Below, piece by piece: positions 15,749 through 23,429 of a stretch of DNA of 35,648 nucleotides (the stretch's first letter is position 1; every line of letters starts with the position of its first letter). This DNA comes from Actinomycetales bacterium (GTDB lineage Bacteria > Actinomycetota > Actinomycetes > Actinomycetales > Kineosporiaceae), in NCBI GenBank assembly GCA_012719445.1, contig JAAYAH010000009.1, positions 1 to 35,648 of the forward strand, in the 5' to 3' direction. The position numbers and the translations under genes were made by a program. The notes under the pieces are model-generated. The model did no database searches. It was given only the letters and a program-made list of their open reading frames with translations, and was not told where the DNA came from.

Positions 15749-15788
15749 TTCTCTCGTAGTGCCCTGTGCATTCTCTCGTCGTGCCCTG
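15749..15788. repeat. 18-nt direct repeat with 22-nt period in the DivIVA-like/folP gap
   Basis: TTCTCTCGTAGTGCCCTG (15749-15766) recurs as TTCTCTCGTCGTGCCCTG (15771-15788), 17 of 18 identical. The 22-bp period is close to two helical turns. It lies in the 135-bp gap between the divergent starts of the DivIVA-like gene and folP2-type gene, so it may bind a regulator of either. Confidence 0.6.
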
Positions 15789-15857
15789 CCCGGGCTCCTC
15801 CCTCTGCCCCCCGGTCGGCTCCCCCTCGACCGCCGTGCGCACCGGCAGCCGCCTGCC

Positions 15858-16766
15858 ATGCTGGACGGCGTGCCGGACCGTCACCAGCCCCTGCCCGCGG
15901 GACCGCTGGCGATCCGGGACCGGGTCTTCGCCCCCGACCGGCTGCTGGTGATGGCGATCGTCAACCGCACCCCGGACAGCTTCTTCGACCAGGGCCGGTT
16001 CATGGACGACGCCGCGGCCTTCGCCCACGTGGAGGCCGCCGTCGCGGCCGGGGCCGACCTGGTGGACGTCGGCGGGGTCAGGGCGGGACCGGGGCCGGAG
16101 GTGGACGCCGGGACCGAGCTGGCCCGGGTAGTCCCGTTCGTCGCCGAGCTGCGGCGGCGGTACCCGGACCTCCTGCTCAGCGTGGACACCTGGCGGCCCG
16201 AGATCGCCGACGCCGCCTGCTCCGCCGGGGCGGACCTGGTCAACGACGCCTGGCAGGGCGCGGAACCCCGGATCGCCGAGGTGGCGGCCCGGCACGGCGC
16301 CGGACTGGTGGTCAGCCACACGGGTGGGCACGCGCCGCGGCAGGACCCGCACCGGGTGCAGTACGCCGACGTCGTGGCCGACGTGCTGGCGACGGTGACC
16401 GGCCTCGCCGAGCGAGCTGTGGCCGTTGGCGTCGCCAGGGACCGGATCCTCGTCGACGCGGCCTTCGACTTCGGCAAGAACACCTACCACTCGCTGGCGG
16501 TGGCGGCGGCGACCGATCGACTCGTCGCCACCGGCTGGCCGGTGCTGTGCGCGGTGTCCAACAAGAAGTTCGTCGCCGAGGCGGTGGGGTGGGACGGGGA
16601 CAAGCCGGGGCGGCTGCCCGCGACGCTCGCCGCGACCGCCGTCCTCGCCTGGCACGGCGCGAGGGTCTTCCGGGCGCACGACGTCCTGGCCACCCGGCAC
16701 GCCCTGGACATGGTCACCGCTCTGCGCACCGGGGTCCCCCGGATCGCGCTCCGCGCCCTCGCCTGA
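15858..16766 (+). CDS. folP2: Dihydropteroate synthase paralogue, FolP2 type
   Basis: TIM-barrel protein of the DHPS family, 302 residues. It has NRTPDSFFDQG where active DHPS has NVTPDSFSDGG, DVGGVRAGPG where active enzymes have the sulfa-loop GGESTRPG, and AVSNKKF where SRK is usual. These are the same differences as in M. tuberculosis FolP2 (Rv1207), which is reported to lack DHPS activity; a folate role here is therefore doubtful. Other landmarks: SVDTWRPEIA, GADLVNDAW and DFGKNTYHSL. ATG 15858 was chosen; GTG 15870 is an alternative and neither has a clear ribosome binding site. The glucosyl-3-phosphoglycerate synthase gene found beside folP2 in mycobacteria is missing. Confidence 0.85.
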   Translation: MLDGVPDRHQPLPAGPLAIRDRVFAPDRLLVMAIVNRTPDSFFDQGRFMDDAAAFAHVEAAVAAGADLVDVGGVRAGPGPEVDAGTELARVVPFVAELRRRYPDLLLSVDTWRPEIADAACSAGADLVNDAWQGAEPRIAEVAARHGAGLVVSHTGGHAPRQDPHRVQYADVVADVLATVTGLAERAVAVGVARDRILVDAAFDFGKNTYHSLAVAAATDRLVATGWPVLCAVSNKKFVAEAVGWDGDKPGRLPATLAATAVLAWHGARVFRAHDVLATRHALDMVTALRTGVPRIALRALA

Positions 16767-16808
16767 GCCCCACGGGAACCCCGCGCCGTCCCGTTGACGG
16801 GTCACCGG

Positions 16809-16843
16809 CCGATGTGACCGACCGATGTGACCGACCGATGTGG
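16809..16843. repeat. 13-nt tandem repeat after folP2
   Basis: CCGATGTGACCGA occurs twice in direct succession and a third time in part (CCGATGTG). It lies between the folP2-type stop and the DUF3846-like gene. No function seen. Confidence 0.8.
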
Positions 16844-16925
16844 GTTGCCGACCCGCACCGGAGAGGTCACGCTGGGTATGAGTGCGTTACACCACGAGTG
16901 GCCTGGGCTGCTGGGGGAAACGATC

Positions 16926-17351
16926 ATGAACACCGTGCTGGCGCTGACGATCCCCGCCGATCCGGTCCGGCCGTGCGCCGTGGTCCGGGTGCCCGCCACC
17001 GCGGTCGCGCTGAGCGACGCCATCGGCGGCGGGCTCCTCGACGAGGCGGTCGTCGTCGGCCGGGACGAGTGGGCCTGCTGCGTCTACGCCGACGCCGACC
17101 GCGAGGTCAGGGGTCTCCCCGCGAACGACAGGGCCTCCGGGCTCGTCGCGGGGCTGACCGACGGGGTCCCCGGCACCGCCGGCCCCGACTCCCCCGCCGC
17201 CTCGGAGTGGCCGCCGCTGCGCGGGGACGTCCTGGTCACCGGCCTCGACACCGACGGGAACGACACCGACCTGCCCCCGGCCGTCCTCGACCAGGTCACG
17301 GCGGCGGGACTGCTACCGACGGGGGGTCACGCCGGCCGCATCTCCCCGTGA
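16926..17351 (+). CDS. DUF3846-like small protein
   Basis: 141 residues with no signal or membrane helix. The central pattern (LSDAIGGGLLDEAVV, then CCVYADADREVRGLPANDRASGLV, then LRGDVLVTGLDTDG) follows the layout of DUF3846: a GG(Y)-containing start, a ...GLPxNxxA core and a late GDVLVTG strand. The family has no settled function. GGGGGAA lies 7 nt before the ATG, which decides the start over earlier in-frame codons. Converges on LOG protein 1, with an overlap of about 25 nt at the ends. Confidence 0.6.
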   Translation: MNTVLALTIPADPVRPCAVVRVPATAVALSDAIGGGLLDEAVVVGRDEWACCVYADADREVRGLPANDRASGLVAGLTDGVPGTAGPDSPAASEWPPLRGDVLVTGLDTDGNDTDLPPAVLDQVTAAGLLPTGGHAGRISP

Positions 17352-17941
17352 GCCTCGGCGCCTCGGCCCCGTGGGGCGACCGGGAGCCGCGCGTCCGTCG
17401 CCAGAGCCGCCTCCACGGCGTCGAGGGCCTCACCGACCGCGCTGGTCCAGGTGACGGCGGAGACGGCGGTCGGTAGCACGAACCCGCTCTCGCCCAACGC
17501 GGTGACGAGGTCGCGCAGCGGGGTGAACACCCCGTCGGGGTCAAGGACCACCACCGGCTTGGGGTGCTCCCCGAGGTCCCGGCCCACCCACACCTCGAGC
17601 AGCTCGTCGAGGGTGCCGAGACCTCCGGGAAGGGCGAGGAAGGCGTCCGACATCTGGATCATCCGGTGCTTGCGGGTGTGCAGGTCCGCGGTGACCTCGA
17701 GCTCGTCCACCTCGGCGTCCTCGACGCCGACGCCCATGAACAGCTCCGGGATCACCCCGAGGGTGTGCCCGCCTGCCGCCCGGGCCGCCCGCGCGAGGGC
17801 GCCCATCATCGAGTGCCGGCCGCAGCCGGAGACCAGGTGGTGCCCCCTGCCCGCGAGTTCGGCCCCCACCAGTTCCGCCAACCGCAGGTAACGCGGCGCG
17901 ACCCGCTGGGACGACGCGCAGAAGACGCAGATCCTGGCCAC
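17327..17941 (-). CDS. LOG/TIGR00730-family Rossmann protein 1
   Basis: Related to cytokinin riboside 5'-monophosphate phosphoribohydrolase (nucleoside 5'-monophosphate base cleavage). 204 residues: ICVFCASSQRVAP start, LALPGGLGTLDELLE (PGGxGTxxE motif with the catalytic Glu) and HTRKHRMIQMSDA with the conserved Arg. The glycine-rich phosphate loop is unusual: SGCGRHSMMG where GGGxxGLMG is common. The GTG start sits 6 nt after CACGCT, a -10-like box. The frame continues far upstream only as overlap with the next small gene. Corresponds by order to mycobacterial Rv1205. Confidence 0.85.
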   Translation of the reverse strand: MARICVFCASSQRVAPRYLRLAELVGAELAGRGHHLVSGCGRHSMMGALARAARAAGGHTLGVIPELFMGVGVEDAEVDELEVTADLHTRKHRMIQMSDAFLALPGGLGTLDELLEVWVGRDLGEHPKPVVVLDPDGVFTPLRDLVTALGESGFVLPTAVSAVTWTSAVGEALDAVEAALATDARLPVAPRGRGAEAHGEMRPA

Positions 17942-18014
17942 CGGCCCAGCGTGCCGCACTCCCGGGGGACGGGACGCCAGGACCGGGCGGGTGTGGCGAC
18001 GGCCACCGGCGCCC

Positions 18015-18314
18015 TCACCCCGCGGCCGGGTACTCCCGCCGGGGCATGGGCACCGCCGGGTCGTCCGGGGCCGCGGCGGGGTCCTCCGGTGCGGTCGCGG
18101 CGGCCACCTGCCCGCCTGCCGCCGCGGTGAGCACGCCGACCAGTTCGGGGAGGTCCTCGGGAGCCAGCCGCAGGGTGGCCAGGCACTCCGACCCCTGCCA
18201 GATACTGAGCACCACCCGGCCGTGCCGGGGGTGGTGGCTGACCCGCAGCACCCTGCCCACGGCGTCCCGCCCGACGACGACGTCGCCGCTCCGGGGCACC
18301 GGTGCCACGTACAT
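18015..18314 (-). CDS. Small conserved hypothetical protein
   Basis: 99 residues, compact beta-rich start (GDVVVGRDAVGRVLRVSHHP, then RHGRVVLSIWQGSECLATLRLAPEDLPEL) followed by an Ala/Pro-rich tail. Similar small proteins are, to my memory, frequent in Pseudonocardia-like actinobacteria; the family has no function I can name. An ATG at 18314 is chosen because conservation-like sequence starts there; GTG 18371 is in frame. Co-directional with LOG protein 1. Confidence 0.6.
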   Translation of the reverse strand: MYVAPVPRSGDVVVGRDAVGRVLRVSHHPRHGRVVLSIWQGSECLATLRLAPEDLPELVGVLTAAAGGQVAAATAPEDPAAAPDDPAVPMPRREYPAAG

Positions 18315-18440
18315 ACCTCGAGTGTCGCCCCGGGTCGGCGAGAGCGTCCAGGCGACGGTGACACACCTCACATCCCCGAGGGGTGAGGCCGGACGGTCCT
18401 GAGGGGTGAGACCGGGGCCGGGAGCTGGGCCCTCGCGGGC

Positions 18441-19274
18441 TCAGCCGAGACCGGGGTCCCCTCCGGAGCCGTCGGCCTCCGGGACGCCGCCCTGACCGTT
18501 CCGCCTGGCCTCACGGGCGTCGACGACGATCTTCACGGCCTCGTCGACGTCGTCGGTGACCCGGAGCAGGTCCAGGTCCTCGGGAAGGATCATCCCGCGG
18601 TCGACGACCGGTCCGGCCAGCCAGGTGATCAGCCCGGTCCAGTACTCGGAGCCGAGGAGCACGATCGGGAAGGAGGTCACCTTGTGGGTCTGCACCAGGA
18701 CCAGGGCCTCGAACAGCTCGTCGAAGGTGCCGAACCCGCCCGGAAGGACCATGAACCCCTGGGCGTACTTCACGAACATCGTCTTCCGGGCGAAGAAGTA
18801 CCGGAAGTTGACCGCCCGGTCCACCCACGCGTTGATGTGCTGCTCGAAGGGCAGTTCGATGCCCAGCCCGACCGAGACCCCGCCCCCCTCGCAGGCGCCC
18901 TTGTTCACGGCCTCCATGGCGCCGGGGCCACCGCCGGTGATCACCGCGAAGCCCGCGGCGGCGAGCGCCCGGCCGACCCGCTCGCCCAGGGCGTAGTCCG
19001 GGTCGTCCCTTGGGGTCCTCGCCGAGCCGAAGACGCTCACCGCCGGCCCGAGCCCGGCCAGGGCGCCGAACCCCTCGACGAACTCCGCCTGGATCCGCAG
19101 CACCCGCCAGGGGTCGGCACGCACCCAGTCCCCGGGGTCGCGGGAGTCGAGCAGCCGTTGGTCGGTCGTCGATCCGGGGACCTGGTCGCCCTTCAGCACG
19201 ACCGGTCCGCTGTGGAACTCGACGGAGCGGGACCGGCGCGCGTCGCCGGCGGGTCGGGGTCGGGATTCCCTCAC
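18441..19274 (-). CDS. LOG/TIGR00730-family Rossmann protein 2
   Basis: 277 residues. After a basic leader, WVRADPWRVLRIQAEFVEGF precedes the Rossmann core: VSVFGSART, ITGGGPGAMEAVNKGA (intact phosphate loop), RKTMFVKYAQGFMVLPGGFGTFDELFE (PGGxGTxxE), then TSFPIVLLGSEYW. Known family members cleave nucleoside 5'-monophosphates; older databases call them lysine decarboxylases in error. The GTG at 19274 follows TAGCGT by 7 nt, a leaderless signature. The same frame stays open for over 800 codons upstream because it is antisense to the GGDEF gene; that part is not coding. Divergent from the second diguanylate cyclase. Confidence 0.88.
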   Translation of the reverse strand: MRESRPRPAGDARRSRSVEFHSGPVVLKGDQVPGSTTDQRLLDSRDPGDWVRADPWRVLRIQAEFVEGFGALAGLGPAVSVFGSARTPRDDPDYALGERVGRALAAAGFAVITGGGPGAMEAVNKGACEGGGVSVGLGIELPFEQHINAWVDRAVNFRYFFARKTMFVKYAQGFMVLPGGFGTFDELFEALVLVQTHKVTSFPIVLLGSEYWTGLITWLAGPVVDRGMILPEDLDLLRVTDDVDEAVKIVVDAREARRNGQGGVPEADGSGGDPGLG

Positions 19275-19281
19275 CCGCACG

Positions 19282-19287
19282 ACGCTA
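19282..19287 (-). promoter_or_regulatory. -10 box TAGCGT for LOG protein 2
   Basis: Minus-strand TAGCGT, 7 nt, then GTG. Probable leaderless start. Confidence 0.5.
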
Positions 19288-19490
19288 GAACGTCGGCGGG
19301 AGGAGCGCCACGACGGGGCCGGGGCGAACGCCGGAGACGACCCGAACGGCGGCCCGTCCGGGCAGACCGAGGGGGTCACCCGGACGGCGTAGTCGTCACC
19401 CCTCGGCACCAGATAGTCGCGCTCTGCGACAGGACAATTACCCTCCGATCCCGCCCGCTCAGCCCATCCACCGCGGGCCCTGACAACCGC

Positions 19491-19496
19491 TAGTGT
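19491..19496 (+). promoter_or_regulatory. -10 box TAGTGT for leaderless GGDEF gene
   Basis: TAGTGT is followed by exactly 6 nt and the GTG start at 19503, with no room for a ribosome binding site. Confidence 0.6.
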
Positions 19497-19502
19497 TCGT
19501 TC

Positions 19503-22217
19503 GTGCGCGGGCTGCCTGAGGACGTGGTGAGGTCGAGCTCGCCCGTCGCCGACGAGGTCGAGGCGCTTCTCGCCGAGGGGCGGTTCGGTCGTCCCGACCT
19601 CGCCCTCGGGCGGCTCCAGTCGCTGATCCCCGATCTCGAACGCGGCCACGACTCCCGGGTGCTCCTGCTCGCGCTGTTCGGGCGGGCCCTCCTGCTGCCG
19701 CGGATCGGTGTCCCCGTCGAGGAGGTCCTCGACGCCTGCGACGTCCTGGAACGGGCCGCACACACCCGACGGGACACCACCTGGGCCGCGGTGGCCGCCG
19801 CGCTCCGGGCGAAGGCCCGGATCGACGCGGGCGACGTCGGGGCCGCGACGTCGGACCTGGCCAAGGCCGACCTCGAGCTGGGCTCGGCCGACCCGGCGTC
19901 CGGAGCCACGTTCCGGCTGCTCGACCTGCTGTCCCGGGTCTACGCCCGGCTGCGCCTCTACGACCGGCTCGACGAGGCCCGCACCCGGATCGACGCCGGG
20001 GTGCTCGCCAGGCCGCCCCTCGACCAGGCGGTGCACTGGGGTCACTGGGCCGGTGAACTGGCGATCCAGGCCATGGAGCCGCTCGCCGGGGGGACCGGCG
20101 ACCCCGACCACGCCCTGCTCGGCAGGGCCGTGGAGATCGCCATGCTGCTGGAGGAGCTGCCCGCCTCCTCGGTTCCCCGCCTGGTGCGACGCCGCGCCGA
20201 CGCCGTGCGGGCGGTGGCCGCCGCCTACCAGGGCCGCCCGTCCGAGGCTCTCCGACTGCTCGGCGAGGACGCCTTCGGCGAGGCCCGTGACCTGCCGCCG
20301 GTCGAGCGCCAACTGGCGACCCTCGCCGCCATGCGCGCGCACGCCCACGTCGGCTCGCTCGCCGCGGCCCGCAGCCTCGACGAGACCATCCCGTCCAACC
20401 CGACCTCGCTGGTCCACCTCATCCTCGACGTCTGCCGGGCCCGGGAGCGGCTGTGGTTGGAGACGCACGCGGGCGGGAACCTCGTCCCGGTCCTGCACCG
20501 CCTCTCCGAGCTGCTGGTCCGGCTGGGCTGGCAGGGCATGAACCTGGCCGCGGACACCGCCCGTCAGGCCCTGGACAGCCACGCCCTGCGCGAGGAGAGC
20601 CGTACCGACCAGCTCACCGGGATCGGCAACCGCAGGGCGGTGGACGAGGAGCTCCGGAAGCTGCTCCGGTTCAGCCCGCTGCCGCTCGCCCTCGTCCTCG
20701 TCGACGTCGACGAGTTCACCCTGGTGAACCAGCGGTTCGGGCACCCGCTCGGGGACGAGGTCCTGCGCCAGGTCACCGACGCCCTGTCCGGTCAGCTGCG
20801 CGCGGGCGACCGGCTGCTCCGCTACGGCGGTGACGAGTTCGTGGTCCTGCTGCCCGCGACGGGAGACCAGGAGGCCCGACGGGTCGCCGCCCGGATGTCC
20901 CAGGCGGTCGCCTCGCGGTCCTGGTCCGAGCTCGCACCGGGGCTCGAGGTCCGCGTCACCGCCGGCTGCTCCGCGCTGTGGGCGCTGACCGGTCGCCGTC
21001 CGGAGGGCGACGCCGAGCGGCTGTTCGAGGAGGCCGAACTCTCCCTCGCCGAGGCCAAGCGCGACCGGGCCCGGCCGGCGCTGCCCGCCGCCGAACCAGC
21101 TCGACGGCCCGTTGCCGAACCGGCCAGGCGACCGGCCGCTGCCGAACCGGCCAGACGGCCCGCTACCGCCGAACCGGCCAGGCGACCGGCCGCTGCCGAA
21201 CCAACTCGACGACCTGCTGCCGCCGATCCCCGGCGGAGGAGGGCACCCGAGCCGCGGGCGACGGAGCCGGAGCGGAGCCGTTCCCACGACCCCCATCGCA
21301 TCCACACTCCCGAGCTGCGGTCGACGCACCAGCCGGAGCCCAGGGTCCCGACCGGCTACGCGGACGGCCCGCCGGGAGCCGGCGGCAGCTCCCGCGACGA
21401 CCACCGCCGGTACGGAGCGGCCACCCCGGCCTGGATGACGGCGCCCGCGCTCCCCCCGGCCCTGCCCGCAGCCCCTGCTCCGGCGCCTGCCCCCCGGCCG
21501 GTCGCGCGTCCCGCGGCGACCGAACCGCCGGGTCACCGCGAGCAGCACGCCGCTCCGCAGCAGGCGAGCAGGCCCCGGTCGGCCGGGCCGCAGCAGCGCC
21601 CGTCGCCGGCTCGCGTGGAACCGCACCGGACGACGATCCTCCCCGCCGTCCCGCCGGGATCCCGCAGCAGCCAGCCGTCCGGAGCACCGGCACGCCAGGC
21701 GCGACCGGCCGCCGAGACCGAGCAGGGCCAGGGTCCCCGGCGCCAGCGGAGACCACAGCCGGAGCCCCGCCAGGAGCGACCGGCCGCCCCGCCGCCTGCC
21801 GAGGAGGCGGCGGTGACCCGGATCCCGCTGTCGCCGTTCCCGCTCACCCCCGAGGCGATGGCGGACCACGACCGGGCGACGGGTCGATGGACGGACCACC
21901 GGGCCGACTCGCTCGCCGACCCGGTGCGCGACCCGCTCCCGCAGCCGACCGCGTCACCACGCAGACCACCGGCGGAGCCGCGCAGGGCGTCCGCCGGTGC
22001 CAGGACCAACGGGCACCGACCGGCCGACCTCCCGCCCCAGCCCGAGCCGTCGCGGCGGTCCCGCCGGGACGCCAGGAGGGACCCTCAGGACGACCTGGTC
22101 CCCGGTGAGGAGGACCGGCAGGCGAGGACGTCCCGGGAGTCGAGGGAGCGCTCGTCCCGGTCGGACGTCGTCGACCTGACCTGGCACGAGCCCAACCGGC
22201 GCACCCCCTTCGGCTGA
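19503..22217 (+). CDS. Diguanylate cyclase with helical N-terminus and long disordered tail
   Basis: 904 residues, no membrane helix. Residues 1-350 are Ala/Leu-rich helices resembling TPR repeats (AAVAAALRAKARIDAGDVGAA and similar). The GGDEF domain (about 375-525) has DQLTGIGNRRAVDEEL, DVDEFTLVNQRFGHPLGDEVL and RYGGDEF near 440, so c-di-GMP synthesis is expected; the usual FK lysine is Thr. An intact inhibitory I-site RAGD stands five residues before GGDEF, so product inhibition is likely. From about 528 to the end the chain is Pro/Ala/Arg/Glu-rich and disordered, starting with AEPARRPAA repeats and ending in a charged block with VVDLTWHEPNRRTPFG. Such a tail suggests protein binding or scaffolding; this is inference. 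Ends 5 nt from the convergent dapE. Confidence 0.87.
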   Translation: MRGLPEDVVRSSSPVADEVEALLAEGRFGRPDLALGRLQSLIPDLERGHDSRVLLLALFGRALLLPRIGVPVEEVLDACDVLERAAHTRRDTTWAAVAAALRAKARIDAGDVGAATSDLAKADLELGSADPASGATFRLLDLLSRVYARLRLYDRLDEARTRIDAGVLARPPLDQAVHWGHWAGELAIQAMEPLAGGTGDPDHALLGRAVEIAMLLEELPASSVPRLVRRRADAVRAVAAAYQGRPSEALRLLGEDAFGEARDLPPVERQLATLAAMRAHAHVGSLAAARSLDETIPSNPTSLVHLILDVCRARERLWLETHAGGNLVPVLHRLSELLVRLGWQGMNLAADTARQALDSHALREESRTDQLTGIGNRRAVDEELRKLLRFSPLPLALVLVDVDEFTLVNQRFGHPLGDEVLRQVTDALSGQLRAGDRLLRYGGDEFVVLLPATGDQEARRVAARMSQAVASRSWSELAPGLEVRVTAGCSALWALTGRRPEGDAERLFEEAELSLAEAKRDRARPALPAAEPARRPVAEPARRPAAAEPARRPATAEPARRPAAAEPTRRPAAADPRRRRAPEPRATEPERSRSHDPHRIHTPELRSTHQPEPRVPTGYADGPPGAGGSSRDDHRRYGAATPAWMTAPALPPALPAAPAPAPAPRPVARPAATEPPGHREQHAAPQQASRPRSAGPQQRPSPARVEPHRTTILPAVPPGSRSSQPSGAPARQARPAAETEQGQGPRRQRRPQPEPRQERPAAPPPAEEAAVTRIPLSPFPLTPEAMADHDRATGRWTDHRADSLADPVRDPLPQPTASPRRPPAEPRRASAGARTNGHRPADLPPQPEPSRRSRRDARRDPQDDLVPGEEDRQARTSRESRERSSRSDVVDLTWHEPNRRTPFG
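21088..21234 (+). repeat. 27-nt degenerate repeat coding for AEPARRPAA
   Basis: About five units built on GCCGAACCGGCCAGGCGACC occur in the start of the disordered tail of the diguanylate cyclase. Units are all multiples of three, so the frame is kept. Confidence 0.75.
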
Positions 22218-22222
22218 CGGGG

Positions 22223-23320
22223 TCAGGCCGAGGTCAGCCAGGACCGCAGGGCCCGCTCGCAGTCGAGGATCTGTGTGACCGGGCAGCGTTCGTCGTCGGC
22301 GTGGGCCAGCGCCGGGTCCCCCGGGCCGAAGTTGACCGCGGGGATCCCGAGCTCGCCGAACCGGGCCACGTCCGTCCACCCCTCCTTCGCCGCGGGCGGC
22401 TGCCCGATCGCCTCGACGAAGGCCGCGGCGACGGGATGGCCGAGACCCGGCCGTGCCCCCGGAGCGAGGTCGACGAGGGTGACCTCGAACCCGTCGAACA
22501 GCTCCCGCACGTGCCGCTCGGCCTCGGCGGGGGTGCGGTCCGGGGCGAACCGGTGGTTGACCGTCACCACGCACTCGTCGGGGACGACGTTCCCGGCCAC
22601 CCCGCCCCGGATGCCGACGGCGTTCATCCCCTCCCGGTACACCAGACCGTCGACCTCCGCCTGCCGCGGCCGGTACCGGGTGAGCCGGGTGAGCACCTCG
22701 ACCGCCTCGTGGACGGCGTTGCGCCCCCGCCACCACCGCGCGGAGTGGGCGGCGACCCCCGGCACCCGGACCTCCACCCGCAGCGTCCCGTTGCAGCCGC
22801 CCTCGACCCGCGCCGCCGAGGGCTCCCCGAGAACCGCGAAGTCGCCGCGCACCCACTCCGGGTGGGTGCGGACCAGCCGGCCGAGACCGTTCCGGGCGGC
22901 CTCGACCTCCTCCTGGTCGTAGAAGACGTAGCTGACGTCGCAGCGGGGGCTGCTCACCGTGGCGGCGATCCGAAGGGCCACCGCGACCCCGGCCTTCATG
23001 TCGACGCTGCCCCGCCCCCACACCACGGCGTCCCCGCCGCTGCCCTCGATCCGGCTCGGGAGGTTCCCGGCGACGGGCACGGTGTCCAGGTGCCCCGCGA
23101 GCACCACGCGGGTGTCCCGGCCCAGCGACGTCCTGGCCACCACCGCGTTCCCGTCCCGGAGCACCTCGAGGTGCTCCAGCCGGCGCAGCGCCAGCTCCAC
23201 CGCGTCAGCGACGACCCGCTCGGCCCCGCTGACCGACGGGATGTCGCACAGGGCACGGGTCAGCGTCACGGCGTCGGCGCGGAGATCGAGGATCGGCGGG
23301 ACGGTGCCGGGTTCGGACAT
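22223..23320 (-). CDS. dapE: Succinyl-diaminopimelate desuccinylase
   Basis: Hydrolyses N-succinyl-LL-diaminopimelate to LL-diaminopimelate in the lysine and peptidoglycan pathway. M20 metallopeptidase family, 365 residues: LAGHLDTVPVAGN (metal His and Asp), WGRGSVDMKAGVAV (bridging Asp), FYDQEEVEAARNG (catalytic Glu pair), LGEPSAARVEGGCNG, and the lid domain opening with HSARWWRGRNAVH. The ATG follows TAGCCT by exactly 6 nt (leaderless). Divergent from dapD with a 109-bp shared control region, which keeps two pathway steps side by side. Confidence 0.93.
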   Translation of the reverse strand: MSEPGTVPPILDLRADAVTLTRALCDIPSVSGAERVVADAVELALRRLEHLEVLRDGNAVVARTSLGRDTRVVLAGHLDTVPVAGNLPSRIEGSGGDAVVWGRGSVDMKAGVAVALRIAATVSSPRCDVSYVFYDQEEVEAARNGLGRLVRTHPEWVRGDFAVLGEPSAARVEGGCNGTLRVEVRVPGVAAHSARWWRGRNAVHEAVEVLTRLTRYRPRQAEVDGLVYREGMNAVGIRGGVAGNVVPDECVVTVNHRFAPDRTPAEAERHVRELFDGFEVTLVDLAPGARPGLGHPVAAAFVEAIGQPPAAKEGWTDVARFGELGIPAVNFGPGDPALAHADDERCPVTQILDCERALRSWLTSA

Positions 23321-23326
23321 GGGACG

Positions 23327-23332
23327 AGGCTA
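23327..23332 (-). promoter_or_regulatory. -10 box TAGCCT for leaderless dapE
   Basis: Minus-strand TAGCCT, 6 nt, then ATG of dapE. No ribosome binding site in the gap. Confidence 0.6.
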
Positions 23333-23417
23333 GAGCCCCGCGCCGCGCGACGGAGGACGGCAGGGGTTCGGCGAGGCGGTCCTCACCTGATCCGGCACGG
23401 AGGTCGGACCGACGACG

Positions 23418-23423
23418 TAGGCT
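23418..23423 (+). promoter_or_regulatory. -10 box TAGGCT for leaderless dapD
   Basis: TAGGCT, 6 nt, then ATG of dapD. It is the mirror partner of the dapE box in the same 109-bp divergent region. Confidence 0.6.
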
Positions 23424-23429
23424 GTCGCC

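Noticed and set aside
15723-16805. Upstream extension of the DivIVA-like frame
   Set aside because: Antisense to the FolP2-type gene; the real protein begins with the membrane helix at 15722.
18441-21899. 1152-codon frame on the minus strand
   Set aside because: Only its 3' 277 codons (LOG protein 2) show family motifs. The rest is antisense to the GGDEF gene and consists of Arg/Gly/Pro/Val-rich sequence typical of antisense frames at this GC content.
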